A stretch of DNA of 53,808 nucleotides from Bryobacterales bacterium (GTDB lineage Bacteria; Acidobacteriota; Terriglobia; Bryobacterales; Bryobacteraceae), in contig JAEUQG010000558.1 of the NCBI GenBank assembly GCA_016789755.1, forward strand, positions 1 to 53,808, written 5' to 3'. Within the stretch, counting starts at the first letter, position 1. Each line of letters opens with the position of its first letter. This document shows, piece after piece, positions 26,750 through 37,409 of the stretch. A program made the position numbers and the translations under genes. The notes under the pieces were generated by a model. That model was not told the DNA's origin and ran no database searches. It saw only the letters and a list, made by a program, of their open reading frames with translations.

Positions 26750-29700
26750 ATGAGGACGGCTATGAGAACGATTTTCCATTTTCTGCTGTTGGTATTGGCC
26801 GCTTTGAGCCCGCTTCACGGGCAAATCACGGGCGACCTGCGAGGAACTATCTACGATGGCAGCGGCGCGGTCGTGCCGAAGGCCACTGTAGTTCTGAAAA
26901 GCGTCGAAACAGGCGAGACTCGCACTGTGGCGACCACGGACGGCAACTTCAACTTTGCGCTTCTCAAGATCGGGCGCTACGAGGTGCGTGCCGAAGCGGC
27001 GGGCTTCCGCGCCGCCGCCACCACGGCCGAAGTAAAGACCGGTGAAATCGCCAGCGTGCGTTTCACCCTCGAAGTCGGCCAAGTGACTGAGACCATCAGC
27101 GTCACCGACGCCGTCTCCCTGCTCAACACTGAAAATGCGCAATTGCAGACTTCCGTGGCGGGCGAAGCGATCCAGGAGATCCCCGTCGCGCGCAACCCCA
27201 ACCTCTTTGCTCTCACCGCGCCGGGCGTCGCTCCCGTGTCGTCGAACAACCCCTTCCTTGGGTCGGGCAGTTTCAATTCCAACGGCGGCCGCGGCCGCGG
27301 AAACAATATCACCGTCGACGGAATCACCGCCACCGACGTCTCCGTTACCGGCACAGGCGGCACGCTGAGCCCCTTGAACTTCAGCTCCATCAAGGAAGTC
27401 AAGGTCATCACCAATAACTTCAGTGCGGAATACGGGCGCAATTCCAGCGCGCAAGTCCTGTATATCACCAAGGGCGGAACGAACGATCTGCACGGTGAAG
27501 TCTTCGAATTCTTCCGTAACAACGTCCTCAACGCCCGCCCGTTCTTCGATACCTCGGGCAAAACCAACATCGTCAAGCGCAATGAATACGGCTTCGCTGC
27601 CGGCGGCCCGGTCCTGATTCCCAAAGTGCTCGACGGCCGTAACAAAGCGTTTTGGTTCATGGATTACCAGGGCGTGAAACTGCGCGGCGCGGGGGCCACA
27701 CGGATTGCTCGCGTCCCAACGCCAGAGCAGGTGGCCGGCATCACCGATGCCACCTCCCGCGCGCTGGCCCAGCAGTACAGCCTGCCGACATCGCCGACCG
27801 GGCAGATCACCACGTCCTCGCCCAACAAAACCGACTTCTATCAGTGGGCTCTGCGTGGCGATTTTAATTTGGGCAGCCGCGATACCTTGTGGGTTCGCTA
27901 CAGCCAGGCCGATAATCTCTCCGCCAGCGACAGCTTGACCTTCATCGGTTCCAACCTTCCCGGCTTCGGAGCCACCAATGCCGGCCGCCCACGCCAATCC
28001 ACCGCCGCCCACACCCGGCTCTTCGGCGCCGCCGCCGTCAACGAGTTCCGCTTCGGATTCGGACAGAGCGACGCAGGCTTTCCCATCGATACGCCTTTCC
28101 AACTCGGGCCTCGCATCACGTTCGCCGATGCCTCCGTCAATAGCTTCGGTGTTTGGGAAGGTCTCCCCCAAGGGCGCGAACAGAAGACCTACCAGTTCAC
28201 GGACAACTTCTCCATGGTGAAGGGTTCGCACAACCTCAAGTTCGGCGGCGAATACTATTACCTGCAAGCCGACAGCGTGTTCGATGCCCTGCAACGGCCC
28301 CTGCTCCAATTCGCCAACTTCGCCGATTTCCAACGAGGCGTACCGGCCGTCTTTCAGCAGCGCTTCGGGAATTCCGTGCGCGCCAATCGCGTCAACAACC
28401 TCTTCGCCTTCGCCCAGGATGACTGGAAGGTAACGCGCAACCTGACCTTGAACATCGGGCTGCGCATGGAGTGGGCCGGCGGACCCACCGAGAAGAATGG
28501 CCTCATCTCGAACCTCAACCTGAACAACACGACGGCACACGGCATCGCCGGCTCCGGTCCGTTCGGATTGCTCGTCCAAGGCAAACCTTCCTTTACCAGC
28601 AACTCGAATTGGGCTCCGCGCTTCGGCTTCGCCTACAACATGGGTGGAACCGGAAAGACCGTCATCCGCGGCGGCTACGGAGTCGCCTACGACTTCATCT
28701 TCCTCAACCCCATCACCAACCAGCGCTTCCTGCCGCCGTTGATCATCACCGGCGTGCTCTCGGGCCAAGCCAGTTTCGCCGGCTCGAATTCGCTGGCGAA
28801 TATCGTCGGAGGCACAGCCCAGATCCAGCGCGAGACGCTGGCGCAAGTCGGAAATCTGGCAACGAATGTGTTGAACTTCGGCGCCATCTCGCCCGCTATC
28901 GATGAATCGCTGCGCAATCCCCAGGTGCATCAGTTCAACCTCGGCGTGCAGCGCGATCAGTTCGGCGTCGTGTGGAAGATGAGCTACGTGGGCACCAAGG
29001 GCAACTACCTGTCGCGATCGCGGGATATCAACCTCGTGTCTCCGCTGGTGGCGGCCGCAACCAGCGTGGCCGACGAAACCGCGCGCTTGTCGGTCTTCCA
29101 GGCGGCTTTTGCGGCTCAAAGCGGAGGCGCCACGCGCCGTAGCAACCGCATCGATGGCCGCTACAACGGCATCGTTTGGGTGGATAGCTCCGCCAACTCG
29201 AACTACCACGGCTTCCAGTTCGAGGCGCAGAAGCGGATCAATTCGTTCCTCATGAACGCAACCTACTCCTTCGCCAAGAGCATTGACGATGGCAGCGACG
29301 TCCTCGGTGTTCTCATCAATGACAGCTCCAACCAGCAGGATCCGCTCAACAACCGCAACAACCGGTCGGCCTCGCAATTCGATCTTCGCCAGCGGCTGGT
29401 GCTCACGCACAGTTGGGAACCCGGATGGTTTAAGGGCTCTTCGAGTTGGGCCATGCGCAACGTTCTCGGCAACTGGGGATTCTCGGGAATCACCAGCTTC
29501 CGCACCGGCTTCCCCGTCACGCTCGAAGCGGGCGCCCGTCGCGGCCTCACTCCTCTCACGGTGTTCGGCGGCGGCGGCGCGGTTCGTCCAAATGCTACTG
29601 GACCGGTGAACGTCTCCTTCCGGCCGGCGGGATCGGCGGGGTCCCCTGCCGGGCTCAACACCGATGCCGTGCAGCGCATTTCCAGCTACGCCGAAAGCCT

Positions 29701-29974
29701 CGGCCTGTCTCAGCCGCTTTTGGGCAACATCGGCGGCTTGGGACGGAACACCGTCCGCCTCAACGGCGAAAGCAACTTCGATTGGAACGTGTACAAGAAC
29801 TTCAGTATCACCGAACGCGCGAAATTCCAGATTCGCGCCGAGTTCTACAATGTGTTCAACAACACTTCGTTCCAGGAAGCGCAGCGGACCATCACGGCAA
29901 CCGACTTCGGGCAGTATAACGTGGTCGGCCAGAATGCCCGGTTCATCCAATTGGGCGCACGGTTCGTGTTCTGA
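26750..29974 (+). CDS. TonB-dependent receptor with carboxypeptidase-regulatory-like domain
   Basis: A 1074-aa outer-membrane protein of the Oar/SusC-like group frequent in Acidobacteria. After a signal peptide (about 1-24) comes a CarboxypepD_reg domain (about 25-110: GDLRGTIYDGSGAVVPKATV, RYEVRAEAAGF), a plug region (about 130-260: VDGITATDVSVTGTGG, FSAEYGRNSSAQVLYITKGG) and a long beta-barrel ending in Phe (FIQLGARFVF), as barrel proteins do. It likely imports an oligosaccharide or other large nutrient using TonB energy; the substrate is unknown. ATG 26750 has GGAG ten bases before it; ATG 26762 has GAGG at close range and is equally likely. No SusD-like partner follows. Confidence 0.94.
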   Translation: MRTAMRTIFHFLLLVLAALSPLHGQITGDLRGTIYDGSGAVVPKATVVLKSVETGETRTVATTDGNFNFALLKIGRYEVRAEAAGFRAAATTAEVKTGEIASVRFTLEVGQVTETISVTDAVSLLNTENAQLQTSVAGEAIQEIPVARNPNLFALTAPGVAPVSSNNPFLGSGSFNSNGGRGRGNNITVDGITATDVSVTGTGGTLSPLNFSSIKEVKVITNNFSAEYGRNSSAQVLYITKGGTNDLHGEVFEFFRNNVLNARPFFDTSGKTNIVKRNEYGFAAGGPVLIPKVLDGRNKAFWFMDYQGVKLRGAGATRIARVPTPEQVAGITDATSRALAQQYSLPTSPTGQITTSSPNKTDFYQWALRGDFNLGSRDTLWVRYSQADNLSASDSLTFIGSNLPGFGATNAGRPRQSTAAHTRLFGAAAVNEFRFGFGQSDAGFPIDTPFQLGPRITFADASVNSFGVWEGLPQGREQKTYQFTDNFSMVKGSHNLKFGGEYYYLQADSVFDALQRPLLQFANFADFQRGVPAVFQQRFGNSVRANRVNNLFAFAQDDWKVTRNLTLNIGLRMEWAGGPTEKNGLISNLNLNNTTAHGIAGSGPFGLLVQGKPSFTSNSNWAPRFGFAYNMGGTGKTVIRGGYGVAYDFIFLNPITNQRFLPPLIITGVLSGQASFAGSNSLANIVGGTAQIQRETLAQVGNLATNVLNFGAISPAIDESLRNPQVHQFNLGVQRDQFGVVWKMSYVGTKGNYLSRSRDINLVSPLVAAATSVADETARLSVFQAAFAAQSGGATRRSNRIDGRYNGIVWVDSSANSNYHGFQFEAQKRINSFLMNATYSFAKSIDDGSDVLGVLINDSSNQQDPLNNRNNRSASQFDLRQRLVLTHSWEPGWFKGSSSWAMRNVLGNWGFSGITSFRTGFPVTLEAGARRGLTPLTVFGGGGAVRPNATGPVNVSFRPAGSAGSPAGLNTDAVQRISSYAESLGLSQPLLGNIGGLGRNTVRLNGESNFDWNVYKNFSITERAKFQIRAEFYNVFNNTSFQEAQRTITATDFGQYNVVGQNARFIQLGARFVF

Positions 29975-29996
29975 TCCACTCTCACTGAGGAACTGG

Positions 29997-30041
29997 CATC
30001 GGGCCTGGGGCATGCGTTCGCGCCATGCTCCAGGCTCGATG
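29997..30041. terminator. Bidirectional hairpin with UUCG tetraloop
   Basis: CATCG...CGATG encloses a long stem, GCCTGGGGCATGCG with CGCCATGCTCCAGGC (one bulged C and one G-T pair), capped by TTCG (30017-30020). It lies in the 79-base gap between the convergent TonB receptor and aldehyde dehydrogenase genes. A very stable structure, probably stopping or protecting both transcripts; no strong T-tract follows. Confidence 0.65.
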
Positions 30042-30053
30042 CGTTTCTACCCG

Positions 30054-31472
30054 CTACACTTTCCAGCAGATCAGCTTGGGTTCCGTCATCTCTTCCACCG
30101 CATACTTCGGACCCTCGCGTCCCGTGCCGCTCAGCTTCACCCCGCCGTAGGGCATCTGGTCCACCCGGTATTGCGGGATCTCGTTGATCATGAAACCGCC
30201 GACGTGAACGCGGCGCGCCGCGTGGAACGCTTTCTCGATGTCGCGCGTGTAAATACCGGCCTGCAATCCGTAATCCGACGCGTTGACCCTCGAGATAGCC
30301 TCCTCCAGCGATTGATAGGAATTGATGCCCACCACCGGGCCGAACGCTTCGCAGCACATGATCCGCGCCTCGTCGGGCACCTCGGCGAGCACAGCGGGTT
30401 CGATTGTCGCGCGGCTGCGGACGCCTCCCGTCAGAAGCCTCGCTCCCTGATCGACAGCCTCGCCGATCCAGCTCTCCACACGCTCCGCCTCGCGCTGCGT
30501 GATGAGCGAACTGATGTCCGTCGAGGCATCGTGCGGATGGCCCACACGCAGCTTGCGCGTGATCTCCACCACGCGATCGAGAAACGCGGTCTTCACCGTT
30601 TCGTTCACGTAGATGCGCTGCACGCTGATGCACACCTGCCCCGAGTGCGCGAAACTGCCCGCCACACAACGCGCGGCCGCTTCCTCCAGGTTGGCATCGC
30701 TTTCCACAATCACGGCGGAATTGTTGCCCAACTCCAGCGTCACCCGCTTCATCCCGGCCAGGTTGCGCAGCCGCAACCCTACCTCCGGGCTTCCCGTGAA
30801 AGTAATCATCGCAATGTCTTTGTGGAAGCAAAGCTGTTCGCCGATGGAGCCGCCCGGGCCGGTGAGAACGTTAAGGGCCCCCTTCGGCAACCCGCATTCG
30901 ACGAACAAATCCGCCATCATCACCGCACTAATCGGCGTCGTCGAAGCCGGTTTGTGCACCACCGTATTGCCCCCCGCAAGAGCCGGGCCGATCTTGTGCA
31001 TCGCCAGGTTCAGTGGAAAGTTGAACGGCGTGATCGCCGCAATCACGCCCACCGGCTCGCGCACAGTCATCGCCCAGTGCCCTTTGCCCGCTGGCGACGC
31101 ATCCATCGGGACAACTTCCCCGTGGAGCCTGTGTGCTTCCTCCCCGGAAAACAGCAGCGTGAGCGCCGCCCGTTCCGCCTCGATCCGCGCTTCCTTGATC
31201 GGCTTGCCCGATTCGGAACTGATCGCTTGCGCGAAATCCGAGGCACGGTCCATCAGCCGCTGATACGCCTTGCGCAGAACGCCCGCCCGGTCGTGCAAAG
31301 TCATCTCGCGCATCACCGGAGCGGCTTCCTTCGCGGCCGCCACCGCTGCCTCCACCTGCGCCGATTCGGCCTGGTAAATGATCCCCACGGTAGTGCCGTC
31401 AAACGGCAGTTGCACGTCTTGCGGATGAGAGGACTTCACGGGCTCGCCCGCGATGCGCATCGGATATTCCAT
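30054..31472 (-). CDS. Aldehyde dehydrogenase family protein
   Basis: A 472-aa NAD(P)-dependent aldehyde dehydrogenase. Seen are VGVIAAITPFNFPLNLAMHK, KPASTTPISA (cofactor Lys), FTGSPEVGLRL, VTLELGNNSAVIV with the general-base Glu, and FAHSGQVCISVQRIYV with the catalytic Cys. The usual ELGG is ELGN here. The family oxidises aldehydes to acids or acyl-CoA in the cytoplasm; this form resembles lactaldehyde or succinate-semialdehyde types, but the substrate cannot be fixed. It is the last gene of a minus run with the YdjM-like protein (10-base gap) and the lipid kinase. Confidence 0.93.
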   Translation of the reverse strand: MEYPMRIAGEPVKSSHPQDVQLPFDGTTVGIIYQAESAQVEAAVAAAKEAAPVMREMTLHDRAGVLRKAYQRLMDRASDFAQAISSESGKPIKEARIEAERAALTLLFSGEEAHRLHGEVVPMDASPAGKGHWAMTVREPVGVIAAITPFNFPLNLAMHKIGPALAGGNTVVHKPASTTPISAVMMADLFVECGLPKGALNVLTGPGGSIGEQLCFHKDIAMITFTGSPEVGLRLRNLAGMKRVTLELGNNSAVIVESDANLEEAAARCVAGSFAHSGQVCISVQRIYVNETVKTAFLDRVVEITRKLRVGHPHDASTDISSLITQREAERVESWIGEAVDQGARLLTGGVRSRATIEPAVLAEVPDEARIMCCEAFGPVVGINSYQSLEEAISRVNASDYGLQAGIYTRDIEKAFHAARRVHVGGFMINEIPQYRVDQMPYGGVKLSGTGREGPKYAVEEMTEPKLICWKV

Positions 31473-31482
31473 GTCCGCTATG

Positions 31483-32472
31483 TTATCGCGGCTTCAATGG
31501 ACCGAATCCGTAATCCTCTTCCAGAACCCGGCCGGACGCGTCCACCACAACACTGGCCACAAAGCGCGGCGAGGACGGATCGCCGAAGCGCAGATCGATG
31601 ACTTCGATCCTCGTCGATCCTTCGGGCCGGTCAAGCGGAGTCGCCACCCAAAACGGATACTGCGCGAATGACAAAAACCGCTGCACGGTGCTCGTGCGCC
31701 GCGCGGCCTCCAGCGCTTGCGATGGCTGCGGAGGATAGTGCAGCGTTCCCGCCGTCGGATCGTATGGGAACAGAAGATTGATCCGCTGCAGCGCTACGCC
31801 GCCGTTGAATTCGACGTACGAGATCCACTCGAAAGGATTGCCGAAGTGCGGAAAGGCTGCGACACGTTTGGCCGGCGCCCCCGCGTAGCTGTGTGAGTTG
31901 AGCGTCTGCACGGCGCGCTCATGCAGCACGAATCGCGCGCCCTCGTACAGCACCAACGTGGAGAGTGCGAAAATCGCCGCCCCCCGCCCAGTGCCTGGTT
32001 TCGCCCCAATCTCTGAGCTCACCAGCTTCGACAGCAACGGCCCTGCCACCGCCAGCAGCAGAACCGCCCAGATCCAGATGTCGACTACATTCGTGATGTC
32101 CAGATGCAGCCAATCGCCGCGGAACGGCAGCAGCATCCGGAGCCCGTAGGTGTTCGTCCAATCCAGCACGATGTGCGAAAGTACCCCGAGCCACGCGATG
32201 AACCACGCCTTGATCCACGGGAGGCGCTTGCGCGCCACAGCCGCAACCAACAGCACGGAGGCTGCGGCAACCAGCGGAGACCCTGCGAAAGTGTGCGTCC
32301 AGCCGCGGTGATCATCCAGGTAATCGAGCGAGGTCCCGAAAATCCGCACGATACCGTCGGCATCCGAAATGTTCGCCGCCAACATCAGAATTGCCGATGC
32401 GTGCGGACTGAGCCGGTTGCAGCCCGCGCGCGAGATCATCAATCCGGTCAACGCATGCGTCAGGTTGTCCAA
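31483..32472 (-). CDS. YdjM-like metal-dependent hydrolase, integral membrane protein
   Basis: A 329-aa protein. The start MDNLTHALTGLMISRAG is the family signature (PF04307), followed by ANISDADGIVRI, DDHRGWTHTFAG and LGVLSHIVLDWTNTYGLRML, which bring conserved Asp/His residues together at the membrane. Four or so hydrophobic segments lie within residues 60-195; the last 130 residues are a soluble, beta-rich tail. The enzymatic role of the family is not established; phospholipid or peptidoglycan-linked work has been proposed. Its start overlaps the end of the lipid kinase gene by 13 bases, pointing to coupled translation. Confidence 0.82.
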   Translation of the reverse strand: MDNLTHALTGLMISRAGCNRLSPHASAILMLAANISDADGIVRIFGTSLDYLDDHRGWTHTFAGSPLVAAASVLLVAAVARKRLPWIKAWFIAWLGVLSHIVLDWTNTYGLRMLLPFRGDWLHLDITNVVDIWIWAVLLLAVAGPLLSKLVSSEIGAKPGTGRGAAIFALSTLVLYEGARFVLHERAVQTLNSHSYAGAPAKRVAAFPHFGNPFEWISYVEFNGGVALQRINLLFPYDPTAGTLHYPPQPSQALEAARRTSTVQRFLSFAQYPFWVATPLDRPEGSTRIEVIDLRFGDPSSPRFVASVVVDASGRVLEEDYGFGPLKPR

Positions 32473-33287
32473 CGGGAACGCTCCTTGGCCAGGTACCGCG
32501 GCGGCAGCAGCAATGTCAGCGACGAGGGAACCACTTCAATCGTCACCGGCAGAGTCCCTGCCTCCTCCCCGTCTAATTGGAGATGCACTTTGTCGCCGTT
32601 GACGGGATCCAGGGCGAGACGCGTCACGTTCGTTGCGGTTATGCCTTTGAGCCGCGCCGCATTCCTCAAGACAACGCCCGTGAAGTACTTCAGGTAACGC
32701 AACGGATTGCTGCCCTCAAAAAGATACAAGCCGAACTGCGGAGCAAGCAGGCTCGCGTTGCGCGCAATCTCCAGATCGCCCCCGTAATTGCGCACCAGGC
32801 TGGCCAGCGCAAAACTGCAGCGATGCGTCGATTGCGGCAGCGTGGCATCGAGTTCCACCAGACGGCGCGTGATGGACTGGAATCCCGCGATCCAATAGGC
32901 GCCCTTTCCCAGCATGCGTTTCATCCCAGGGTTGATGTATGCCACGATGTGCGCGTCCAGCCCCGCCCCGGCCATGCACACAAAATGCCGCCTCACGGAG
33001 CCGTCCCGATTGCGCACCAAACCCGTGGCGATGCGCGCCGGCTGCATGTGGTTCAGCACAGCGGCCGCCTTCGGTGGTGAGACCGGTATGCCCGTCTCTC
33101 TGGCAAGCACATTGGCTGTGCCCGCGGGCAGCACCGCCAGCGGCGTATCGCATCCGATCATCCCGTTCAGCGCCTCGTTGATCGTCCCGTCGCCTCCCGC
33201 GACCAGAATCAGATCGGCGCCCGCTGCCACTGCTTCCCGCGCAATCCGTGTCGCGTCGCCCGGCGCATTCGTGGGGCGCGCCTCCAC
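32460..33287 (-). CDS. Diacylglycerol-kinase-family lipid kinase (true start probably upstream)
   Basis: From GTG 33287 the product is 275 aa with the DAGK catalytic core: LILVAGGDGTINEALNGM (the GGDGT nucleotide motif), LPAGTANVLARETGIP and a C-terminal beta-sandwich with VHLQLDGEEAG. The family phosphorylates diacylglycerol or related lipids. The frame stays open upstream to 33419 and encodes YRRAILIHNPNAGKVRG, the normal N-terminal strand and NPxSG/NPNAG motif, yet that extension contains no ATG, GTG or TTG. So either an unusual start (for example ATC 33413, ATC 33401 or ATA 33380) is used or a frameshift from ATG 33430 occurred. GTG 33287 would drop an essential motif. The gene is divergent from ligA. 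Confidence 0.85.
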   Translation of the reverse strand: MEARPTNAPGDATRIAREAVAAGADLILVAGGDGTINEALNGMIGCDTPLAVLPAGTANVLARETGIPVSPPKAAAVLNHMQPARIATGLVRNRDGSVRRHFVCMAGAGLDAHIVAYINPGMKRMLGKGAYWIAGFQSITRRLVELDATLPQSTHRCSFALASLVRNYGGDLEIARNASLLAPQFGLYLFEGSNPLRYLKYFTGVVLRNAARLKGITATNVTRLALDPVNGDKVHLQLDGEEAGTLPVTIEVVPSSLTLLLPPRYLAKERSRWTT

Positions 33288-33403
33288 TTCATGCCCTTGT
33301 CCCCGCAGCGCGCGCAGGGCAGCCTCGATCAGCCCGGGCTTGCCTCGGACTTTGCCCGCGTTCGGGTTATGGATAAGTATGGCGCGCCGGTACTGGGGGA
33401 TGA

Positions 33404-35431
<2,028 letters not shown>

Positions 35432-35437
35432 AAGAGA

Positions 35438-36019
35438 TTGAAGAAGCTTGCTGCCATTCTGACCTCTTGGGGTGCCCCCGGTGTGTTCCTCCTCGCGGTG
35501 TTCGATTCCGCCGGAGTGCCCCTGCCCGCGGCTGTCGACGCCCTGCTTGTCGCCACCGCCATCATCAATCCATCCGCCGCCTATCTGTCCGCCCTGTTCG
35601 CCGTCGTCGGCTCCGCCATCGGCAGCCTGTTCCTCTTCTATCTCGCACGCAAAGGCGGACAGGCCTATCTCAATCGCGTCATCGCCACAGAAGGCGGATC
35701 GAAGTTCCGCGTTTGGTTCCAAACCTACGGCCTCATCACCGTGTTCATTCCCGCTCTGCTGCCCATTCCCATGCCGCTCAAAGTGTTCGTCATCTCCGCC
35801 GGAGTAATGGGAGTGTCGCCCCTCAAATACATGGCCGTGGTGCTTGCCGCGCGCATCCCTCGCTACTTCGGCCTGGCGTGGCTCGGCGCCCAATACGGCA
35901 CCCAAACCATGCCCTGGATCAAGTCGCACGTTTGGCACTTGCTCCTATTCGCCTTCTGTCTGGGCCTCACCCTCGGCTACGCCGTCAAGCGAGTATCTCG
36001 CGAATCACCGAGCCACTGA
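35438..36019 (+). CDS. DedA/VTT-domain membrane protein
   Basis: A 193-aa integral membrane protein starting at TTG 35438, the only plausible start near the N-terminal helix. VTT features are seen: AVFDSAGVPLPAAVDALLVA, a Gly-rich VVGSAIGSLFLFYLARKGG, RFRVWFQTYG-like charged loop and IPALLPIPMPLKVFVISAGVMG, the re-entrant Pro/Gly segment. DedA proteins are implicated in lipid carrier (undecaprenyl phosphate or phosphatidylethanolamine) flipping. It starts 6 bases after ligA and probably shares its transcript. Its 3' end overlaps the facing DUF1501 gene by 35 bases. Confidence 0.85.
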   Translation: MKKLAAILTSWGAPGVFLLAVFDSAGVPLPAAVDALLVATAIINPSAAYLSALFAVVGSAIGSLFLFYLARKGGQAYLNRVIATEGGSKFRVWFQTYGLITVFIPALLPIPMPLKVFVISAGVMGVSPLKYMAVVLAARIPRYFGLAWLGAQYGTQTMPWIKSHVWHLLLFAFCLGLTLGYAVKRVSRESPSH

Positions 36020-37409
36020 CGTCGGTCAGCCGCATGTTGCGCCCATTGTAGAAATACGTCAGCTTCTCGTGATCGAAGCCAAGCAGGTGCAGAATCGTCG
36101 CGTGCAGATCGGGGATCGACTTCCCGTCGCTCGCCACCTTGTAGCCGAATTCGTCCGACTCGCCGACGCGCGTGCCGCCCTTGATTCCGCCACCGGCCAT
36201 CCACACCGTAAACACATGCGGGTTGTGATCGCGCCCGCTCATGCGCTGTGAAATCGGCATGCGTCCGAATTCGCCGTGCCAGATGATGAGCGTCGAATCC
36301 AACAGCCCCCGCGATTTCAAATCGCGGATCAACCCCGCGATCGGCCCATCGGTCTCCACCGCATGCATTCCGTGGTTCTCCACGATGTCCCAGTGCGCGT
36401 CCCAACTGGTCTGGAAGTTGCCGCCACCCGAATAAAGCTGCACCATCCGCACGCCGCGTTCCACCAGCCGGCGCGCCATCAGACACTGGCGTCCAAAGTA
36501 CTCCGTGGTCTTGTCCTCCAGCCCGTACAGCTTCTTCGTCGCCGCGCTTTCTTTATTCAAATCGACCGCATCGAGCGCGTGCGTCTGCATCCGGAAGGCC
36601 AGTTCATACGTCGCGATGCGCGCCGAAAGCTCCGTGTCTTCCGGATTCTTGCGGGCGTGCTCCGCGTTCAACCGCCCCAGCAGATCCAGCCATCGCCGCT
36701 GCCGCTCCGGCGACATATCGTTGCCCGGCTTCAGATCGACAATCGGATCTCCGGTCGAGCGAAACTGCGTGCCCTGATAGGCCGCAGGCATGTAGCCGTT
36801 CGACCAGTTCGGCGCCCCGCCGATCGGCCCGCCGCGCGGATCGGTAAACACAACGTAAGCCGGCAGCGATTGATTCTCCGTGCCCAGCCCGTACGTCACC
36901 CAGCTCCCCATGCTCGGGTGGCCGGGCAGAATGTGCCCCGTGTTCATCTGAAACAGCGCCGGCCCATGATCGTTGCTGATTGCGTACATCGAGCGGATGA
37001 AAGATATGTCATCCACCAACTCGCCCACCTTCGGGAAGAGATCGGAAACATCCATCCCGCACTGCCCGTACTTCTTGAAGCTCCACGGCGACGGCATCAA
37101 TCCGCCCGGATTGCCTTGCGACACCACCACCTGTCCCTTGCCTGCCATCGCTTCGCCGCGGCGGCGGTACAACTCGGGCTTGGGATCGAAGGTATCCATC
37201 TGGCTCACGCCGCCATAACAGAAAATCGAAATGACGGCTTTGGCCTTGCCCGCAAAATGCGGCTTGCGCGGCGCAAGCGGGTTCACCGCTTCGGCCGTCG
37301 TGGCCGCGCGCGCTTGATCGCCCGCCAACAGATCGGCCAGCGCCAGGCCGCCGATGCCGCCTCCGGCCTGCATCAGAAGTTCACGGCGTGAAAGAAAACG
37401 TTGTTTCAT
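35985..37409 (-). CDS. Tat-exported DUF1501 protein (sulfatase/phosphatase-fold), copy 1
   Basis: A 474-aa protein with a Tat leader (LSRRELLMQAGGGIGGLAL). DUF1501 hallmarks are AKAVISIFCYGGVSQMDTFD, DDISFIRSMYAISNDHGPAL, NTGHILPGHPSMGSWVTYGL, VQLYSGGGNFQTSWDAHWD, TLIIWHGEFGRMP and RDHNPHVFTVWMAGGGIKGG. The family belongs to the alkaline-phosphatase/sulfatase fold, with unknown substrate. The ATG overlaps the stop of the upstream DUF1549/DUF1553 gene (ATGA), the classical pairing seen in Planctomycetes and Acidobacteria. It is last in a six-gene run. Confidence 0.93.
   Translation of the reverse strand: MKQRFLSRRELLMQAGGGIGGLALADLLAGDQARAATTAEAVNPLAPRKPHFAGKAKAVISIFCYGGVSQMDTFDPKPELYRRRGEAMAGKGQVVVSQGNPGGLMPSPWSFKKYGQCGMDVSDLFPKVGELVDDISFIRSMYAISNDHGPALFQMNTGHILPGHPSMGSWVTYGLGTENQSLPAYVVFTDPRGGPIGGAPNWSNGYMPAAYQGTQFRSTGDPIVDLKPGNDMSPERQRRWLDLLGRLNAEHARKNPEDTELSARIATYELAFRMQTHALDAVDLNKESAATKKLYGLEDKTTEYFGRQCLMARRLVERGVRMVQLYSGGGNFQTSWDAHWDIVENHGMHAVETDGPIAGLIRDLKSRGLLDSTLIIWHGEFGRMPISQRMSGRDHNPHVFTVWMAGGGIKGGTRVGESDEFGYKVASDGKSIPDLHATILHLLGFDHEKLTYFYNGRNMRLTDVSGSVIREILA

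Noticed and set aside
26537..30013. A 1158-codon open frame on the minus strand opposite the TonB receptor gene
   Set aside because: Its translation is low-complexity (rich in E, G, V, R), shows no family features, and covers exactly the receptor gene, whose own domains are clear. It is a by-product of high-GC codon use.
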